From Pyrrhosoma nymphula (Eukaryota; Arthropoda; Insecta; Odonata; Coenagrionidae), in contig OY754329.1 of the NCBI GenBank assembly GCA_963573305.1, forward strand, positions 79,322,576-79,386,575: DNA of 64,000 bases. The letters run 5' to 3'. The first letter of the stretch is position 1. Each line of letters begins with the position of its first letter. Positions 1 to 12,095 of the stretch are shown piece by piece. The notes under the pieces were generated by a model. That model saw only the letters and a program-made list of their open reading frames with translations, did no database searches and was not told the DNA's origin. Position numbers and translations under genes: made by a program.

Positions 1-5
1 GAAGT

Positions 6-225
6 CGTTTACTATTAATTAATCTACATATATTTCACTACAACTTAAGCCTATAATGTTTTGCATGACGCAATACAAGTATTAAGATTTTTATCTATCA
101 GAATAGTCAGTATTCGAGAGCAGGGAATATTATGTGCATGTGATTGCAGCCATTTGCTATTGATTAATGCAAAAATATTTCACTGTAACTCAGGCCTACA
201 ACGTTCCACAATACCTATTATTATC
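6..225. repeat. Diverged tandem duplication, two units about 145 bp apart
   Basis: Bases 6-80 and 151-225 align with scattered substitutions. Both share a core of the form ATATTTCACTR-AACT-AGCCTA-AA. The spacing gives a 145-bp period. The repeat type is unknown and it may continue upstream of the window. Confidence 0.6.
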
Positions 226-904
226 CTAGAGTGAGCCCTGGATCCGCCACTGTTATTAGATTCCAAGGTAACCAAAGGTGATGGGGGAGAACAGAGAACT
301 CAAGTCTCAGAATATGAAAAGTATTAGCTCTCTCCCAATATTGATAGATTCGGGCAATGCGCCTTTCCAAATCTCAAGTTTCCAAGTTGAGCAGAAGGCA
401 AAACTTTTGACAGAAGAAAAATGTTCTCCAAAGACATTTTTAAAAACTTTTTCGAAAAAATTTTCAGGACCGGAGGGATTTTTTGCACTTAAGATTATAC
501 CCTTACTCCCAATATCAGGAAATCCAAAGCTTTTTCCTTGTTCATTTGGTGTCCTATGAATTGATTGGTGAGCAGGTCTTTGGAGAGGTCGTCGCTATAT
601 TTACTTCTCCGAAGGGTCGAATTCAACCCCTCAGGACAACAGTAGAAATTTTTCCCTCACTATCCTCTTTTTAACTCCTAAATTCGTCTCTTCCGATATT
701 TTGTAGCTCTAAATTCTTATTTCCTCCCTTCCTCTTGCACGCTTACCTAACATTCTCCTTACATCACATCTACATCACTCTACTTGTAATACATAGTCTG
801 AAGTGGTCGCAGTCAGTAGGACACTTTAGAAGAGGAGGGTGAAATATTTGCCCATCCTGCCATTTAAATTTATCATGCTTTAATAACTTTACACAAATGC
901 CCTT
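226..904. other. No recognisable gene or element
   Basis: This is AT-rich sequence with only short open frames, the longest about 93 codons. None shows a motif, splice context or codon pattern I can tie to a gene. Confidence 0.5.
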
Positions 905-1120
905 TCCTTGCATACCTCTTTTTCTTCAGTTACTCTCCTGTATTGCTTCGTACACGCCCTTCTGTTTTTAATACTTCTAATATTCTTTCTCTTAAGGGTA
1001 TCTTCCACCAATTTCACCCATCTAACCATTTCTATCACACCTCTCACTCCTTTTTATCATGAATCTGTTTTATGTTTCGACTCTCATTCGTTCTCTCTAC
1101 ATGGCAAAAACAACTAAGAA
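905..1120 (-). mobile_element. LINE C-terminal tail remnant (RTE-like), decayed
   Basis: On the minus strand this reads as a broken version of the post-RT tail of RTE-like LINEs. One stretch gives CHVERTNESRNIKQIHD, like the usual W-GHVERM--R--K-I segment, followed by stops. The same block recurs on the minus strand at 38144-38500 and 50505-50720, which supports a shared LINE family. No reading frame is intact. Confidence 0.55.
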
Positions 1121-1180
1121 CACTTTTGTCATACATTCCACTTACTGGAGCATTCAATCCGTACTCTTTCATCGATCCTT

Positions 1181-1375
1181 ATAGTAGTAGTATTTTTGTT
1201 TAACGTACTTCGACGGCTACCGTAATTTCGCCCTTCCTGTCTGCCACGTGCAGACAGGGGCAATAGCACTCGGACGAATCGGAGGATCACCCCTCCAAGC
1301 TCGAGCCGAGCCCAGCAATGCTTCACTTCGGTGACTGATCCGAATCCGGTGCTTCCACCGTGGCAAGCCGTTGCC
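1181..1375 (-). mobile_element. 5S rRNA-derived SINE (SINE3-type), copy 1
   Basis: On the minus strand, from 1375 downward, the head of this element follows eukaryotic 5S rRNA. It opens GGCAACGGCTTGCCACG, then has a CACCGG segment and GATCAGTCACCGAAGTGAAG. The internal promoter A-box equivalent is AAGCATTGCTGGGC and the C-box equivalent is GCTTGGAGGGGTGATC. After the C box the similarity to 5S stops. A non-5S body then runs to a short (ACT/TAC)n tail at 1181-1192. Copy 2 at 48240-48668 shares both head and body, so this is a retroposon rather than a decayed 5S gene. Confidence 0.8.
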
Positions 1376-3420
1376 TGATCTTTATAATTGTCAATACATT
1401 TTTTCCCAGTGTATAAACATAGGTTGAGCTAAAAATATTTTAGATTCATCACTGCAAGAGCTTAATAAATGAAACTTATCACCAATAGCGTAACCGAGAG
1501 AAAGAACAGCGTAGAAAGTAGCAAAAGTAGATGCCTTCTACAATAAGCAACGAAAATGAGCTGCTTATGAGTCCCTCGAGCCAAATGCGCACGTACTTCG
1601 TGAGCAATCATTTTACAGTGAAGCGCTCTTTAGGAATTAAAAAAAATAAATTAAACGGAGCGTTAATACTCACAATGCCTTGAAGACATGGTAAGCGAAA
1701 CGTGTATGGCGCTGTATTTCGAAAATGTCACGGGATACCAGGAAATATCCCAGCCTGAATGCAGGGCGGAAAATGACATGGGAGTTTTCGGCGTAGGATT
1801 CCAAACTCGTGCAAAAATCTAGAAAAATGGACTGCTCTCTCTGAAGTCTCAAGCCTTCTGAGGATTGTTTTTCTCCATCATTACTACAGTGGGACATCCT
1901 CGAGATGAGGGAAAAAAACACGCTCCCTCTCTCATCTCAGGAATATCGCATTACTTCTCCGGGACTATTTCGTACTAACCTTCGTGCGCTGACACAATAA
2001 CGACATTACCTCCGGGACCTGACCTCCAAACTTACTGTTAACGCTGCTCAAAATTTACCGTTCTCTGTAGAGCAGGAAAAATGAACACATTTTCCACGTC
2101 GTGGTGATATTCGGCGAGGTGAGTTGCGGCAATGATGTCTTCCAGTTTGCATCGAAATCTCCGCCCCAGGTCAGGTAATCCGCTATAGAAATAACACACG
2201 GGAACGTGTCCAATCTAGCGCAGCTGAGGCGAAAGCTTTAGACATACTTCAAGGTAGAATATAGCACACTTGATTATCTCAAAAGTACCAGCTATTGTGA
2301 TAAATAAAGAATGAACGTACGAGCAACAAATTAAACAAATGCGACCCACTTGAGCGCGAAAAAGTGCTACCACAGGGACAAATGGGAAAAACACTCTTCT
2401 GCATGTCCTGTGCCCAACTCCTTCGAGGGCTAATCACATAAATTTCTTTATCTAACATGGACTTGGCCGAATCATGATTTTATTTCGTCTTCTCATGAAT
2501 AAAACTAGTGGCAATAATGAGAAAAAATGTCAAAGTTCCAGCGACAAGTCATCATAAAAATGGGAACTCATTTATATATCATCGGCCATTACTTCACATC
2601 ACCTAAACTTTTTATATTTCATTTATTCATCTGCAGGAAAACATTATTTTTATTAAAATTAAGAATTATAACCACCATAAAATTAGGATTCAGCTAAAGA
2701 AAGTACTATCCAATAAAATACTAAGTAAACCACTTCCTTGCATTTGCTACAGGGTTTAAATGTTAAAAATATATAGAGTCAAGAAATTGCATCTAAAAAT
2801 ACCTAAATGTTTGAAAAACAATGGGGTTGTGTAATAACTAATCTTATTTCGTTGTGTGGTAGGGTTGTTTGAATTTCGAAGTTGAAAAAATATGGATGTG
2901 GGTTTAAATAAAACTGAAAGCCTAATGCTCACATTAAATTCATGAACGAGTAGTAGTACATTCAATGCAACGCCAAATAGACCAAGACTCAGCCATATTT
3001 TTCTCTGCAAACTTCAAATTACTTTTGAAGACGTAAAGCGAATAGATCTTCATTCTTACAGTAAACCTCTCCCAGTCCTTAAGAGCCCTTTACGTTTTGA
3101 TACAAGTCTGTCGATTTATCCGATGGTCGGTCTATTCGATAGTCACTTCATAACGGTTTTCTGAGAAGGTAAATCACGCGTTTCAGAGAATTATGATTCA
3201 AATAAAGATTATACGGAATCTGCTGTGCATCCGTTCTTTGGCTTGGGTTCCTCTTATTTCCCAGCATCAAATGTAGGGAATATTCTTATGATATTCTACA
3301 GAACGAAAAATTGTTTTTGTTGGTCATAACCTGTGAACTGTCGCCTGATATGTCGAACTAGAGGGTGGTGGCAGTACAAAGGAAACTACGAATTAATATA
3401 ACAAATTAAAATTAGAATTC
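1376..3420. other. Unrecognised AT-rich intergenic or intronic sequence
   Basis: I see no gene, RNA or mobile element in this stretch. Open frames of up to 84 codons lack motifs and appear to be chance frames. Confidence 0.5.
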
Positions 3421-3479
3421 TTAATTTATTAGAACAAATGCAAAATAGAGCCACGGCCACGGAGCAACGGGAATAGGAG

Positions 3480-3840
3480 AGGTTAAACAGGAGGGTGATG
3501 GGAAAGAAGGGAATCCAAGCTTACACGACCAGAAGCTGAAGAGGCGGACCAGGAGCGGCGTAGAGGTGACGGCGACACTACCTCCCAACACGGGGGAGAC
3601 CCAGCAACAAGCCTCGCCTTCTTGGGCCCTCGAATATATATACCGCCTAACCCATTTGATTCTGCAATGGGCTCCGGCGGAACCGTTGACTTGCAACCGC
3701 GGGGCCCAGGCTTCGTCGGCCTCTCCCACTGCACGGAACAAAGGGTCTTTATTTGCCCTTGCCCGAGTGGTCACCGCCTCCGTACGTGGCTTCGTATTGC
3801 CGCCGACGTATGCCTCCTTGGTACACGGCTCACCTGAACG
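3480..3840. other. GC- and CpG-rich island with overlapping spurious open frames
   Basis: Base composition shifts sharply toward G+C, with many CpG dinucleotides, against AT-rich flanks. Several frames on both strands stay open together (up to 117 codons, minus strand 3421-3774), as expected from composition alone. No protein family is recognisable. It could be an unmethylated CpG island or promoter, or an old GC-rich repeat. Confidence 0.4.
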
Positions 3841-3859
3841 AAAACCTCAGTTTTAACTG

Positions 3860-6800
3860 CCGTAGGTTTCATCACAATCTGCTTGATTCCCAATTAGTTT
3901 TTACCGAGAGAATAGGGAATTCCCGAGTGCATGACGCTTTTCAGGTGATGGGTATCATTTTCACCAATCTCGGAAAGTCTGCCTTTCAGACCAATTTCTA
4001 ACAAATTGGGCTTTCAAGATATTCCAGGCCATATTTCATGTTCACTATATTCATGCATAACATTATCACTCATAACAGTCATTGGTAATATACCGATTAT
4101 ACTTTGCTAAACGGGAACAAAATGTTGGGGATTCCATTTTATTTCCTCTCTCACTGAATATCCGCTGGACTAAATTATTTCCCTAACCTGTTTATCATAA
4201 TTATTTTTCTCCACATTTACCCTTCTATTTCAGTCTTCAGTATTTCTTTAACCCTTGATACATCCTCCAGGCTCTTCATTGATATATCCCGTATTTTAGG
4301 CTTATGTACTCACCTACCCAATCATAACCCACTCACATTAACTTCTCTAAAACCCAGGTCTCAAAATCCTTCATCAACGAAAACACTCCTACCTCAACAC
4401 CAATAATCTTAAATAGTAAAATAGTAGAGCGAGGTATGATCGCTCCCAAAAGATAAAAATCTATATCTATTTTGTCTTGAGAGCAATCGTAGGCTAATAT
4501 GTTAGCAGCCAGGCAAAGAGAAGTAAGAGGAAAAAAGGAATTTAGAAAAAGAGTGGAAAGTTTTGAATTATCTTTGTCGGGTATGTTTTTATTGATAAAA
4601 GTAGTGATAATGAATAGTGTGCGAGGAAATGAACACTATAACTAATCTCTTTGAAAGCCACAGTCTCTTATTTTTCCTTTGCCATCTGTTCTGCAGAGTG
4701 ATGCTGGAATAGCAATCTTTGGGAAAGTTTCAAATTTGTGTGGCTTAAAACTTCCTCGTAACCGAAATCTAGCCTCCGACCTTGAGCTGTTCATTGCCTC
4801 CCATACAAGACCCTCCAAGAACATGACAAGCTTCTCTTTCAAGAGCATTACACCACCTATTTATATATTTTGAACCGACCCACCACTTGCTTTGCCAGAA
4901 TTTTCAAAGAATCAATAAGATCGACCGGTTTGATGTAGTGGTTGTGGCACTGGCAATGGTTTGGACCACGGTGGTGGTAGAGATTTCTCCAAGATTTGTT
5001 TTCCAATCGCATTTTAACAGGTCTCCATCTCGTGGATGGGACAATTAACTCACCCTCTAAACGCCCTTCGTTGAGAAGAGACTAATGCCAACGAAGTCAA
5101 TAACCTTCTTCTACTCCTCAAATTATCGTGTCTTCACCATCTTGCATACCTAACGGGGCAAACCACTGGCTCGCCACCACTAAAAAAACAACCAAAACGA
5201 AATGAAATAGTGAGGTACGATATCTCGGGTGTTCATTTCAACCTGGTTATGGGCTCCATCTCTGTCAATGTTTAGGAGAGCGAGTCGTTCTTTGAAGCGT
5301 CGGTAGAGATAGATCGTCATTCCCGGTGGGACACACCATAATCCTTCCTTCACGAGATACTTTGGGGAAACTTCAGATATTTCATCACCAAATGAAACAG
5401 CTGTCTGATTTTGAATTTTTTAAAATTATGTTTCACAAATAAAAATCGCTTAGAGCTCGGCGTTTTGAATATTCCGACACAATACTCGAGCAGTCATTCG
5501 GAGTCATTACGTCACCAGAATCATTCTTTCTACCCCACATACAGTGAGCGTGTGCGGCGAGTAGAATGCCGATCGGGCCGAGACATAAAGTTGACAGCAT
5601 TTTAACATCAACGCGATGGCCCATTCTCTTTTTTCCTCTCCCTCACTGCTTTCTTTCTCTATGTTTTTTACGCCGTCATTCACCGTGGAAAAGCCTTCGG
5701 CCCCCCTGTTCACAAGCCTTTCGAGAAAACCCCCACTATCGCCGCTTTCTTTTCCGCCTCCAACATTCCCTCCAACTTATTCATCACTTTCCTCTCTCTC
5801 TCTCTGCACCCTTCCATTAATTCCCTCACTCATTCAACATTCCCGTCAGGATTTCCTTCTGAGAAATAAGGAGGTCCCTCCCGGATTCCAGTTCCTTTCA
5901 GTTGGGCGAAAGTGAGAGAAGGCTTTACTTTTTCGCACCTCTAAGCAATTACTTAAGCTGTTATTTTTTATTTTTTTTCTCAGATTCGGACTGGGATTTT
6001 CATTTTCCGTCGTTTCTTTCGTACGATGCGATACAATAAAAAAATCTTACAATCTTAATAGAACATTTAAGGAATCAGAGTGATGTCTTTTATCGGAAGG
6101 AAAAGAGATATTTTACTTATTGTGGAAGAAATTAGCTTCAATTGGAACAGTAGACATTAAAGCTAAAATTAAAGATCAAAATTTAGACCATAGTCAAGGC
6201 GCTTCGATAAATATATTTAAATATTAAACAGAAGATATTGGTAATTAAATTTATCTCAATAAATTTTATAGCCACTGAAATATATAAAATTTATTTGCGT
6301 ATCTTCCCCGAGAATGAGATCAATATAACTATTGTGAAAATGCACTTTAAAATCATTCTTTTAAGCAATATGTAGATAAAAAGTAGCATTAATGATATTG
6401 ATTGGAATAAAAAGGTCATTTACATACGTATTTTGGAATGAATTGGCTTCAAGTTAAACAACAAAATTGAGAGCTTTAAAGGCACTCTATTACGCATTTT
6501 CAGAGTGAAAGCTATGCAATCGATTGATTCTTCGACCATAATAGTATTTTAAATTGTCTTTACATGTTTTCTGTGAGTGACTCAACTATGACTGACGTAC
6601 GTTAACTCACTATTCCAGAGTATTTGCGTGTTAGCACTCCACATTAAAATGAGCTTCTTAAAAAGGAACTTGAGTATTTGTTTTGAGGGAACATTAGAGA
6701 TGCACAAAGAAAAACGTCGTAAGAGAGGCAAGTCTTTACTATATGATGCAGGGATTGATAACTCCCAACTTTTAAATACGTCGTAGATGCAAATATAGCT

Positions 6801-7830
6801 TTTTATAACTTCTCTGTGCATTTGAATAGTCAGGGAAACAATTTTTTTTTCTGAAAAAGATAGGTAAAAGGAAACATTTGGTTTCACTGTGGTGGCAGTG
6901 AAATTTTTTTATGGACTCAGCTAAAGCTGAAACGGATAAGGGAGTAGTTAGTATCCTTTTTTATTCAGCAATAAATATTCGTCGTTCTTCTATGCCAAAG
7001 AATAAAATTTTCTGGAAAATAGGTTATCCTTCGAAAAAGACAAAATTGGTAAAATAATTAAAATTCATTTCATTAATTCAAAATAATCTCAAGAAACTTT
7101 CGAGCATCCTAAATTTTAATCATCCATGGAAGATAACATTTAAGCCGAATTCTTAAGCAGTGTAAGGTACCTCAATCACTCACTTGTAAATGTTTCATTC
7201 CCACCCTCATTTCATCCAAACATACAGTTACTTCAATATTAACCATAGTGGGACGTAGGAAGACGCAGCATTTTATAGCGAATAAACAATCGATACCTAG
7301 GTATTGAGAATTTTCATGTATCAGTCCTGTGAGACTATATATTAAATGAACAGGAAACTATATAGATTCCAAGATGGTGGAAAAATATTACTAGAAACAC
7401 ACCCACATTTAACGAAGGGTCAAAACTTTTATATTAATGGTTAAGGGTTATTTTTGAGAATTCCACACATTATGGTCCTCAAAGGTGGTAATTTTCAAAC
7501 TTTAAATGCAACTCAGAGAATTACATAGGCGGTGAAAGGATTATTAAATGAGATAGTTAAAAGTTATACAAAATAAATTTTCAGAAAACTTAAAAAATAA
7601 ACTCCTCCTTTAATCATTCATATTAAACAGCGTTCACAATGAATTTCGCAATAGGGTAGGCGTTAGGAGTCCTCAATTACCAGTAAATACTACAGTACCA
7701 AACGTATTTCATCTGATACCCACGGTTACTGCAGCTTTCACCCTCGTAAGGCCTAGGAACACACACCCAAGTATTTAATTAGGGTTGAAAACTCCGACAT
7801 GAATAAATAATTTTCCATGGATTTTGAGCA
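3860..7830. other. Unrecognised sequence with a pyrimidine-rich tract near 5.6-5.85 kb
   Basis: Nothing here is identifiable as a gene or element. Bases 5616-5850 form a C/T-rich stretch with a short (TC)n run, which produces artefactual Ser/Pro/Leu-rich open frames. The rest is AT-rich and featureless to my reading. Confidence 0.45.
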
Positions 7831-7835
7831 CGCGC

Positions 7836-8260
7836 CATCATAACGGGCAAGGTGGCATTGCACCCCCGCCCCTCCCCACATCAGGACGTGAAAGTTTTAA
7901 CCGAACCGCGCCATAGGGAGAGACACCGCAACGCCTTAATGGGGCCGCCTTGAATGGACGTCTTGCGATGGGGAAACTAGAATTAGGTGCGCGGTTAACC
8001 GTGTCCGTGAGAAAGCGCCGATGCCAAGGGGAGCGACAGAGAAACATTGGGGGTGTAGGGGCAGGGAACGGTTTTCCCGCCCTTCCAAAAACTCCCCGAC
8101 CGGCGCCGAGAAACACGGAAAGCGCCGGCGCCCTTCTCCTCCCCCGACCGCGCGTCGGTCCCCAGGCACGGGAAACCCCCTTGAGACACCCCGTGGAGGT
8201 GTTTCAGGAAAATATCCCCATTCTCCAGCGGCGGGTAGACTAGGTGTAAGTCCGTCTCGA
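7836..8260. other. GC- and CpG-rich island
   Basis: This is about 425 bp of strongly GC-rich, CpG-dense DNA between AT-rich flanks. Open frames up to 155 codons appear in several overlapping frames, and none has a recognisable domain. It may be a CpG-island promoter or first exon of an unseen gene, but I cannot assign a transcript. Confidence 0.4.
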
Positions 8261-9179
8261 CCCGGATATAATAGTCTGAAGACCAGAGAATTTGAATTGG
8301 CAGCCTTTTTCTCCGTTGTCGTGAAGTGTTTGATGTGAAAAATACGTAGAAACAGATTGATCAAGGATAACCTAGGATATTTTTTGGCTACTGTATAACT
8401 CAATTTTTTACGTTCGTCAAATTAATAAAATATAGAATTTATGAATAAAAATTCAATGAAAACAATGCTTTTCGAACAGGAAGTGAGATGGTTCCTCTGG
8501 CGTATCTACGGATGCATTATTTTCACGAAGTCACAAAGAAAGGGAATATTTAGATCAAGGCCTCATTTCTTGTTCAGCAAAAGTTCGTTTAAATTGTTTT
8601 TATTTAACGAAAAAACAACATTTTCTGAGATAATTCTACATTAAGGATGAAATATCTGCGTTAGTCAAATTTTTCTAGTTTGTTGCTTCGCACCTGACAG
8701 GCCTGGAGAAATGAAATACTGATCCCGTTGAAAAATGGTTTCATGCTGAGTCTCTGGGTCAAAATGCTCCAGTTGGCAAGCATCCTGCAGCCCTTATACC
8801 GCACGTCGGCCATACTTAAGAGATGCCCGCCTAAGGGGATTTTGTTTTCCCGGCAAGTTACCCTAGGGCACTAGGGACGTCTCCACACCTCTTCACAATC
8901 CCGTTAAGCCCTCTCGCACCTCTCTCTACGTCCGCCGTCTGCAATTTCAATTCCCTCGGACTCTTCCCTCCAAGGGTGGGCGACTGCTTTCATTTTTTTC
9001 CACTTCGGGCGTCGCCCAAAGGGTGTTTCCTGGGCTCGGCGTCCTTCAAAGAACCATTCTCTCCCCCGAGGGACTACGGAAGATTACGATCGGTGAATGT
9101 TCCCCGGGAGCAAATTACTCGGAGTTTTTTGCGGGTTAGGAAATGGGTGAAGGAAAAAGTAAAGAAGATAGAAATATGA
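8261..9179. other. No recognisable gene
   Basis: The sequence is mixed, with a moderately C/T-rich part at 8860-9060. A 67-codon frame at 8976-9179 has no recognisable motif. Confidence 0.4.
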
Positions 9180-9790
9180 AGGTTCCGGAAAGTTTCAAAA
9201 GAAGTTATTGCATATTTGTAATTATATTCGTAAACTTTGACGTCAAATAAAATTAATGTAAGAGAGAAAGGAAACCTTGGTGATCTGGTGTACTGGAATC
9301 AAATCAAATGGGCGGAGAGAATGTCCAATGAAGAAGTCTCACGAAGATGAAATAAATGTAGGTTCCGGGAAGTTTTCATTATGAATTATAATATGTTTTT
9401 GAAAACTAACGTAAAACGTCGAGTTAAACAAAATTAAAGTAAGAGAGAAAAGGGAGAATGAAAACCTTGGAGATTTGGTGTAGTAAAATAGTTATGAATA
9501 TCAAACGGATGGAGAGAATCACCGATGTAAAAGTCTTACAAAGAGTTGGAAAAAAAGGAATTAATGAAAAATGTGCGAAGTAAAAACAGTAAAACTTATT
9601 GAACATATTTTTTATTTGTAACACAGCAGCCTCTTGAATACAACACTGATCGAAGAAATAATTGGGAAGAATCATCCACGAAGACCTTTAGGATAGAATT
9701 AATGATGCAAATTATGGCAGATGAAGATAAAAAAATATTGAACAAAAACGAAGTAAATTAAGAAGGATGTTAAATTTAGAAATTTTCGAA
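9180..9790 (+). mobile_element. RTE-like LINE C-terminal remnant with an internal ~180-bp duplication
   Basis: Two related segments, about 9178-9350 and 9358-9545, share the order GGTTCCGG-AAGTTT, then a run near AAGAGAGAAA, then ACCTTGG-GAT-TGGTGTA. In the + strand the first reads IKWAERMSNEEVSRR before a stop. The second reads IKRMERITDVKVLQRVGKKR before stops. Both match the W-ERI-NE-VL-RVGE-R tail typical of RTE-type LINE polyproteins. The frame is interrupted throughout, so this is a fossil. Minus-strand open frames over it are antisense shadows. Confidence 0.6.
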
Positions 9791-10419
9791 GGGCATGCGT
9801 GGTAATTGAAAATAAAATTGAGTAGAGAGATGCAGCCAACTAATTTTTCGATTGAAGGATTTTTGGCTGATGAATTTAACCTCAAACCTACGAATATGAA
9901 TGCTAAAAATAATAAATCATTCATAGCATTCATGTATATACCTACCGACTGACTCAGGCGTCACTTTGTGAAACGAGGACTAACAGATTCTTCTCTTAAA
10001 TTCTAAGCCATGGTCAGATTAAAATTCAAGGAGCGATCCTAAAAGGTAAAACCTGGGATCTTTATTTTTAGCTATTTCCTTAAGGTACATATCCGCATTC
10101 AATTAAACTACAAGTGACGAAATAGGACTTACAAATTTATAGATTACTCCACAAAGATTTACGCCATTGAACATATTTAATACGATTTAACAAGTAAAAG
10201 AGCGAATTAAAATAACTACGCTAAACGAAAATGATTAATATTTAATTGTTTATTGCTAATATTTTTGTTAATTTTGTGTTAACAGTTCCTTCAAATCGTA
10301 CTTACGTGGTTAAGGATATACGTTCACCAAACGCAAAAATTAATACTTTTGTTATTCCAAAATGTCTGCCCCCTGGTTTTTAAAGTGGCAATTTTGATAT
10401 AACGACATAAATATTTATC

Positions 10420-10625
10420 TTGAAATATTTATTTATTTATTTTTATTTATTTATTTACACAACCTATAAGAAGAACCATTTCCCTTCTACATTGGGCGTA
10501 CGAACAAAAACAAACGAACACAAACCCATATCCTAAGTGGTGAAAATTCCATTCATGCTAGTCTCGAACCCGCGACCCTCGGATGAACAAGCGAGGACTC
10601 TACGCAGTCACCACTTTGCCATTTA
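10420..10625 (-). mobile_element. tRNA-derived SINE, family A, copy 1
   Basis: The minus strand, from 10625, carries a tRNA-like head with a Pol III B-box-like GGGTTCGAG (10562-10572 on +). It ends in a (TAAA)n-type tail seen on + as repeated TTTATTTA at 10425-10470. The internal block ACACAAACCCATATCCTAAG recurs with changes at 18341-18440, 35415-35515 and 62908-63005. Confidence 0.7.
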
Positions 10626-11335
10626 TTTATCATTCTATCGTAGCTTAGGGGCCAACGAAATGTTCCCATTCATTCCGTATCTAAAGAAAGAGTGAATCAT
10701 CAATCTGAATTATTTGTTTATCTTTTTCGGAGGGCCACTGCAAAGATAAAAAAATAAAATAACTCAATTTACAAGTTAGATGAAAAATATTTAGCTCAAA
10801 AAATATCAATACATTATTTTATCTAAACGCGTCGACGACAGACACTGACTGCTAGGTGGGGTGTTAAATTCCATTAGCAGGAGGGAAAGAAAACAATTTT
10901 ACGACAGCAGAATTTGATATGCCCTATGTGTTGATGTCGATCGAGGTAAAAGCTAGCTAGCCCTCGAAAAAATCTGCGCGGATATCTTTCTCCTTGATTT
11001 TGTCACTGCTCTCTCCTCCTCGGGTGAAATTTGAGACGATGTCGAAACAAGATAGATCTAGTCCTTAGCCTTCGAGTCTCCAAGCACTCGCCTGGTGTGA
11101 CAATGGGTCGGTGCCATTTAGCTTTTAAGCATGTTTATCGCCAGGGATTGATATTTTGGAGATTTGCTCAGTTCTTAGATTGAATGCAGCTGGAATGGCT
11201 TTCCTGCACATTCAATGAGGATTCAATGTGCCACATTAGTTAAGAACAATATAATTCTTTCTTTATATATTTAAAATGGACTAAAATCAGTTAACATTTA
11301 GAATAAAATGCACATCTTCTTATGCTCGTTACTGC
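10626..11335. other. No recognisable feature
   Basis: The sequence is AT-rich to mixed. I see no gene, RNA or repeat that I can name. Confidence 0.4.
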
Positions 11336-11373
11336 TTGCTCTACGTGCCTCTCTTTTTTCCATGCGTTTTCAG

Positions 11374-11662
11374 AAATGCAAATATGGAGACGCGATGGCT
11401 TAAAACGGACATATTTTCTCGAAATTCAAAATATTTCCTCACATTAAAGTGCATTACCAAGGGATTACACCTGCATATTGAAGATGACATTGCTTTGGGA
11501 CCAGAAAACGATGCAAGAGCATCAAACGCTACGAGTAATCGGGAAGTAATACTTGAAAACAGTGGATTAATTGATGAATTAAAGTCATATTTTCGAAGAA
11601 AACTGGGAAATGCTGAAAACATGAACCTCTGCGTTACCGATCGAACATGCCCTAAATTGTAA
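11374..11662 (+). CDS. Candidate orphan (terminal) exon, product unknown
   Basis: A long pyrimidine tract followed by CAG at 11371-11373 makes a good 3' splice site. It opens onto about 95 codons with a balanced composition ending in TAA at 11660-11662. An internal Met codon is at 11384. The peptide contains HIEDDIALGPENDARASNAT and a basic stretch near KSYFRRKLG. I recognise no domain. It could be a last coding exon of an unknown gene or a chance frame; the antisense frame over the same bases is also open, which lowers confidence. Confidence 0.22.
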
Positions 11663-12095
11663 ATAATTGTATTTGTTTCGCCAATATCTTTTCAAGTGTT
11701 CTATAATCTTCACCGTTATTACACAGAATAACGAGCAATTGACTCGTATTCTCAAACCTTTCAAAAGAATTTGAACCTTTGTGTATCGACATAAAAGGAA
11801 AGGATACAAAAAGTTAATAATTGTTTATCAACAATGACGGAGTTTCACAAAGTAAGGCCAAAAAAAGGTTTTTTTTTCAATGGCGAACATTAAACCCTGC
11901 GTCATTAAATGGAATAAAATCACCAGCAGCTTTACAAAATATATTCAATTAAATTAAAAGCAAGCTTGTTTTGGGAAGAAAGCATTCATTAAAGGATAAA
12001 GCTCTATTTCATAACTGGTTTTCTCTTTGTTGTTTACTACAGAAGGGAATCTTTTAAACATAAACATTTCACATACTTTCAGAATAGTTTTAGAT
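11663..12095. other. No recognisable feature
   Basis: AT-rich sequence. An AATAAA at 11911 on the + strand could serve as a polyadenylation signal for the candidate exon upstream, but the hexamer is common by chance in DNA this AT-rich. Confidence 0.35.

Noticed and set aside
1250..1375. A functional 5S rRNA gene
   Set aside because: Similarity ends after the C box, the 3' half of 5S is replaced by a body shared with copy 2, and a simple tail follows, so it is a SINE.
3421..3774. 117-codon minus-strand open frame as a gene
   Set aside because: Overlapping open frames on both strands in a GC-rich patch and no recognised domain.
7936..8403. 155-codon minus-strand open frame in the GC island
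   Set aside because: Several frames on both strands are open together, as expected in GC-rich DNA. No recognisable protein.
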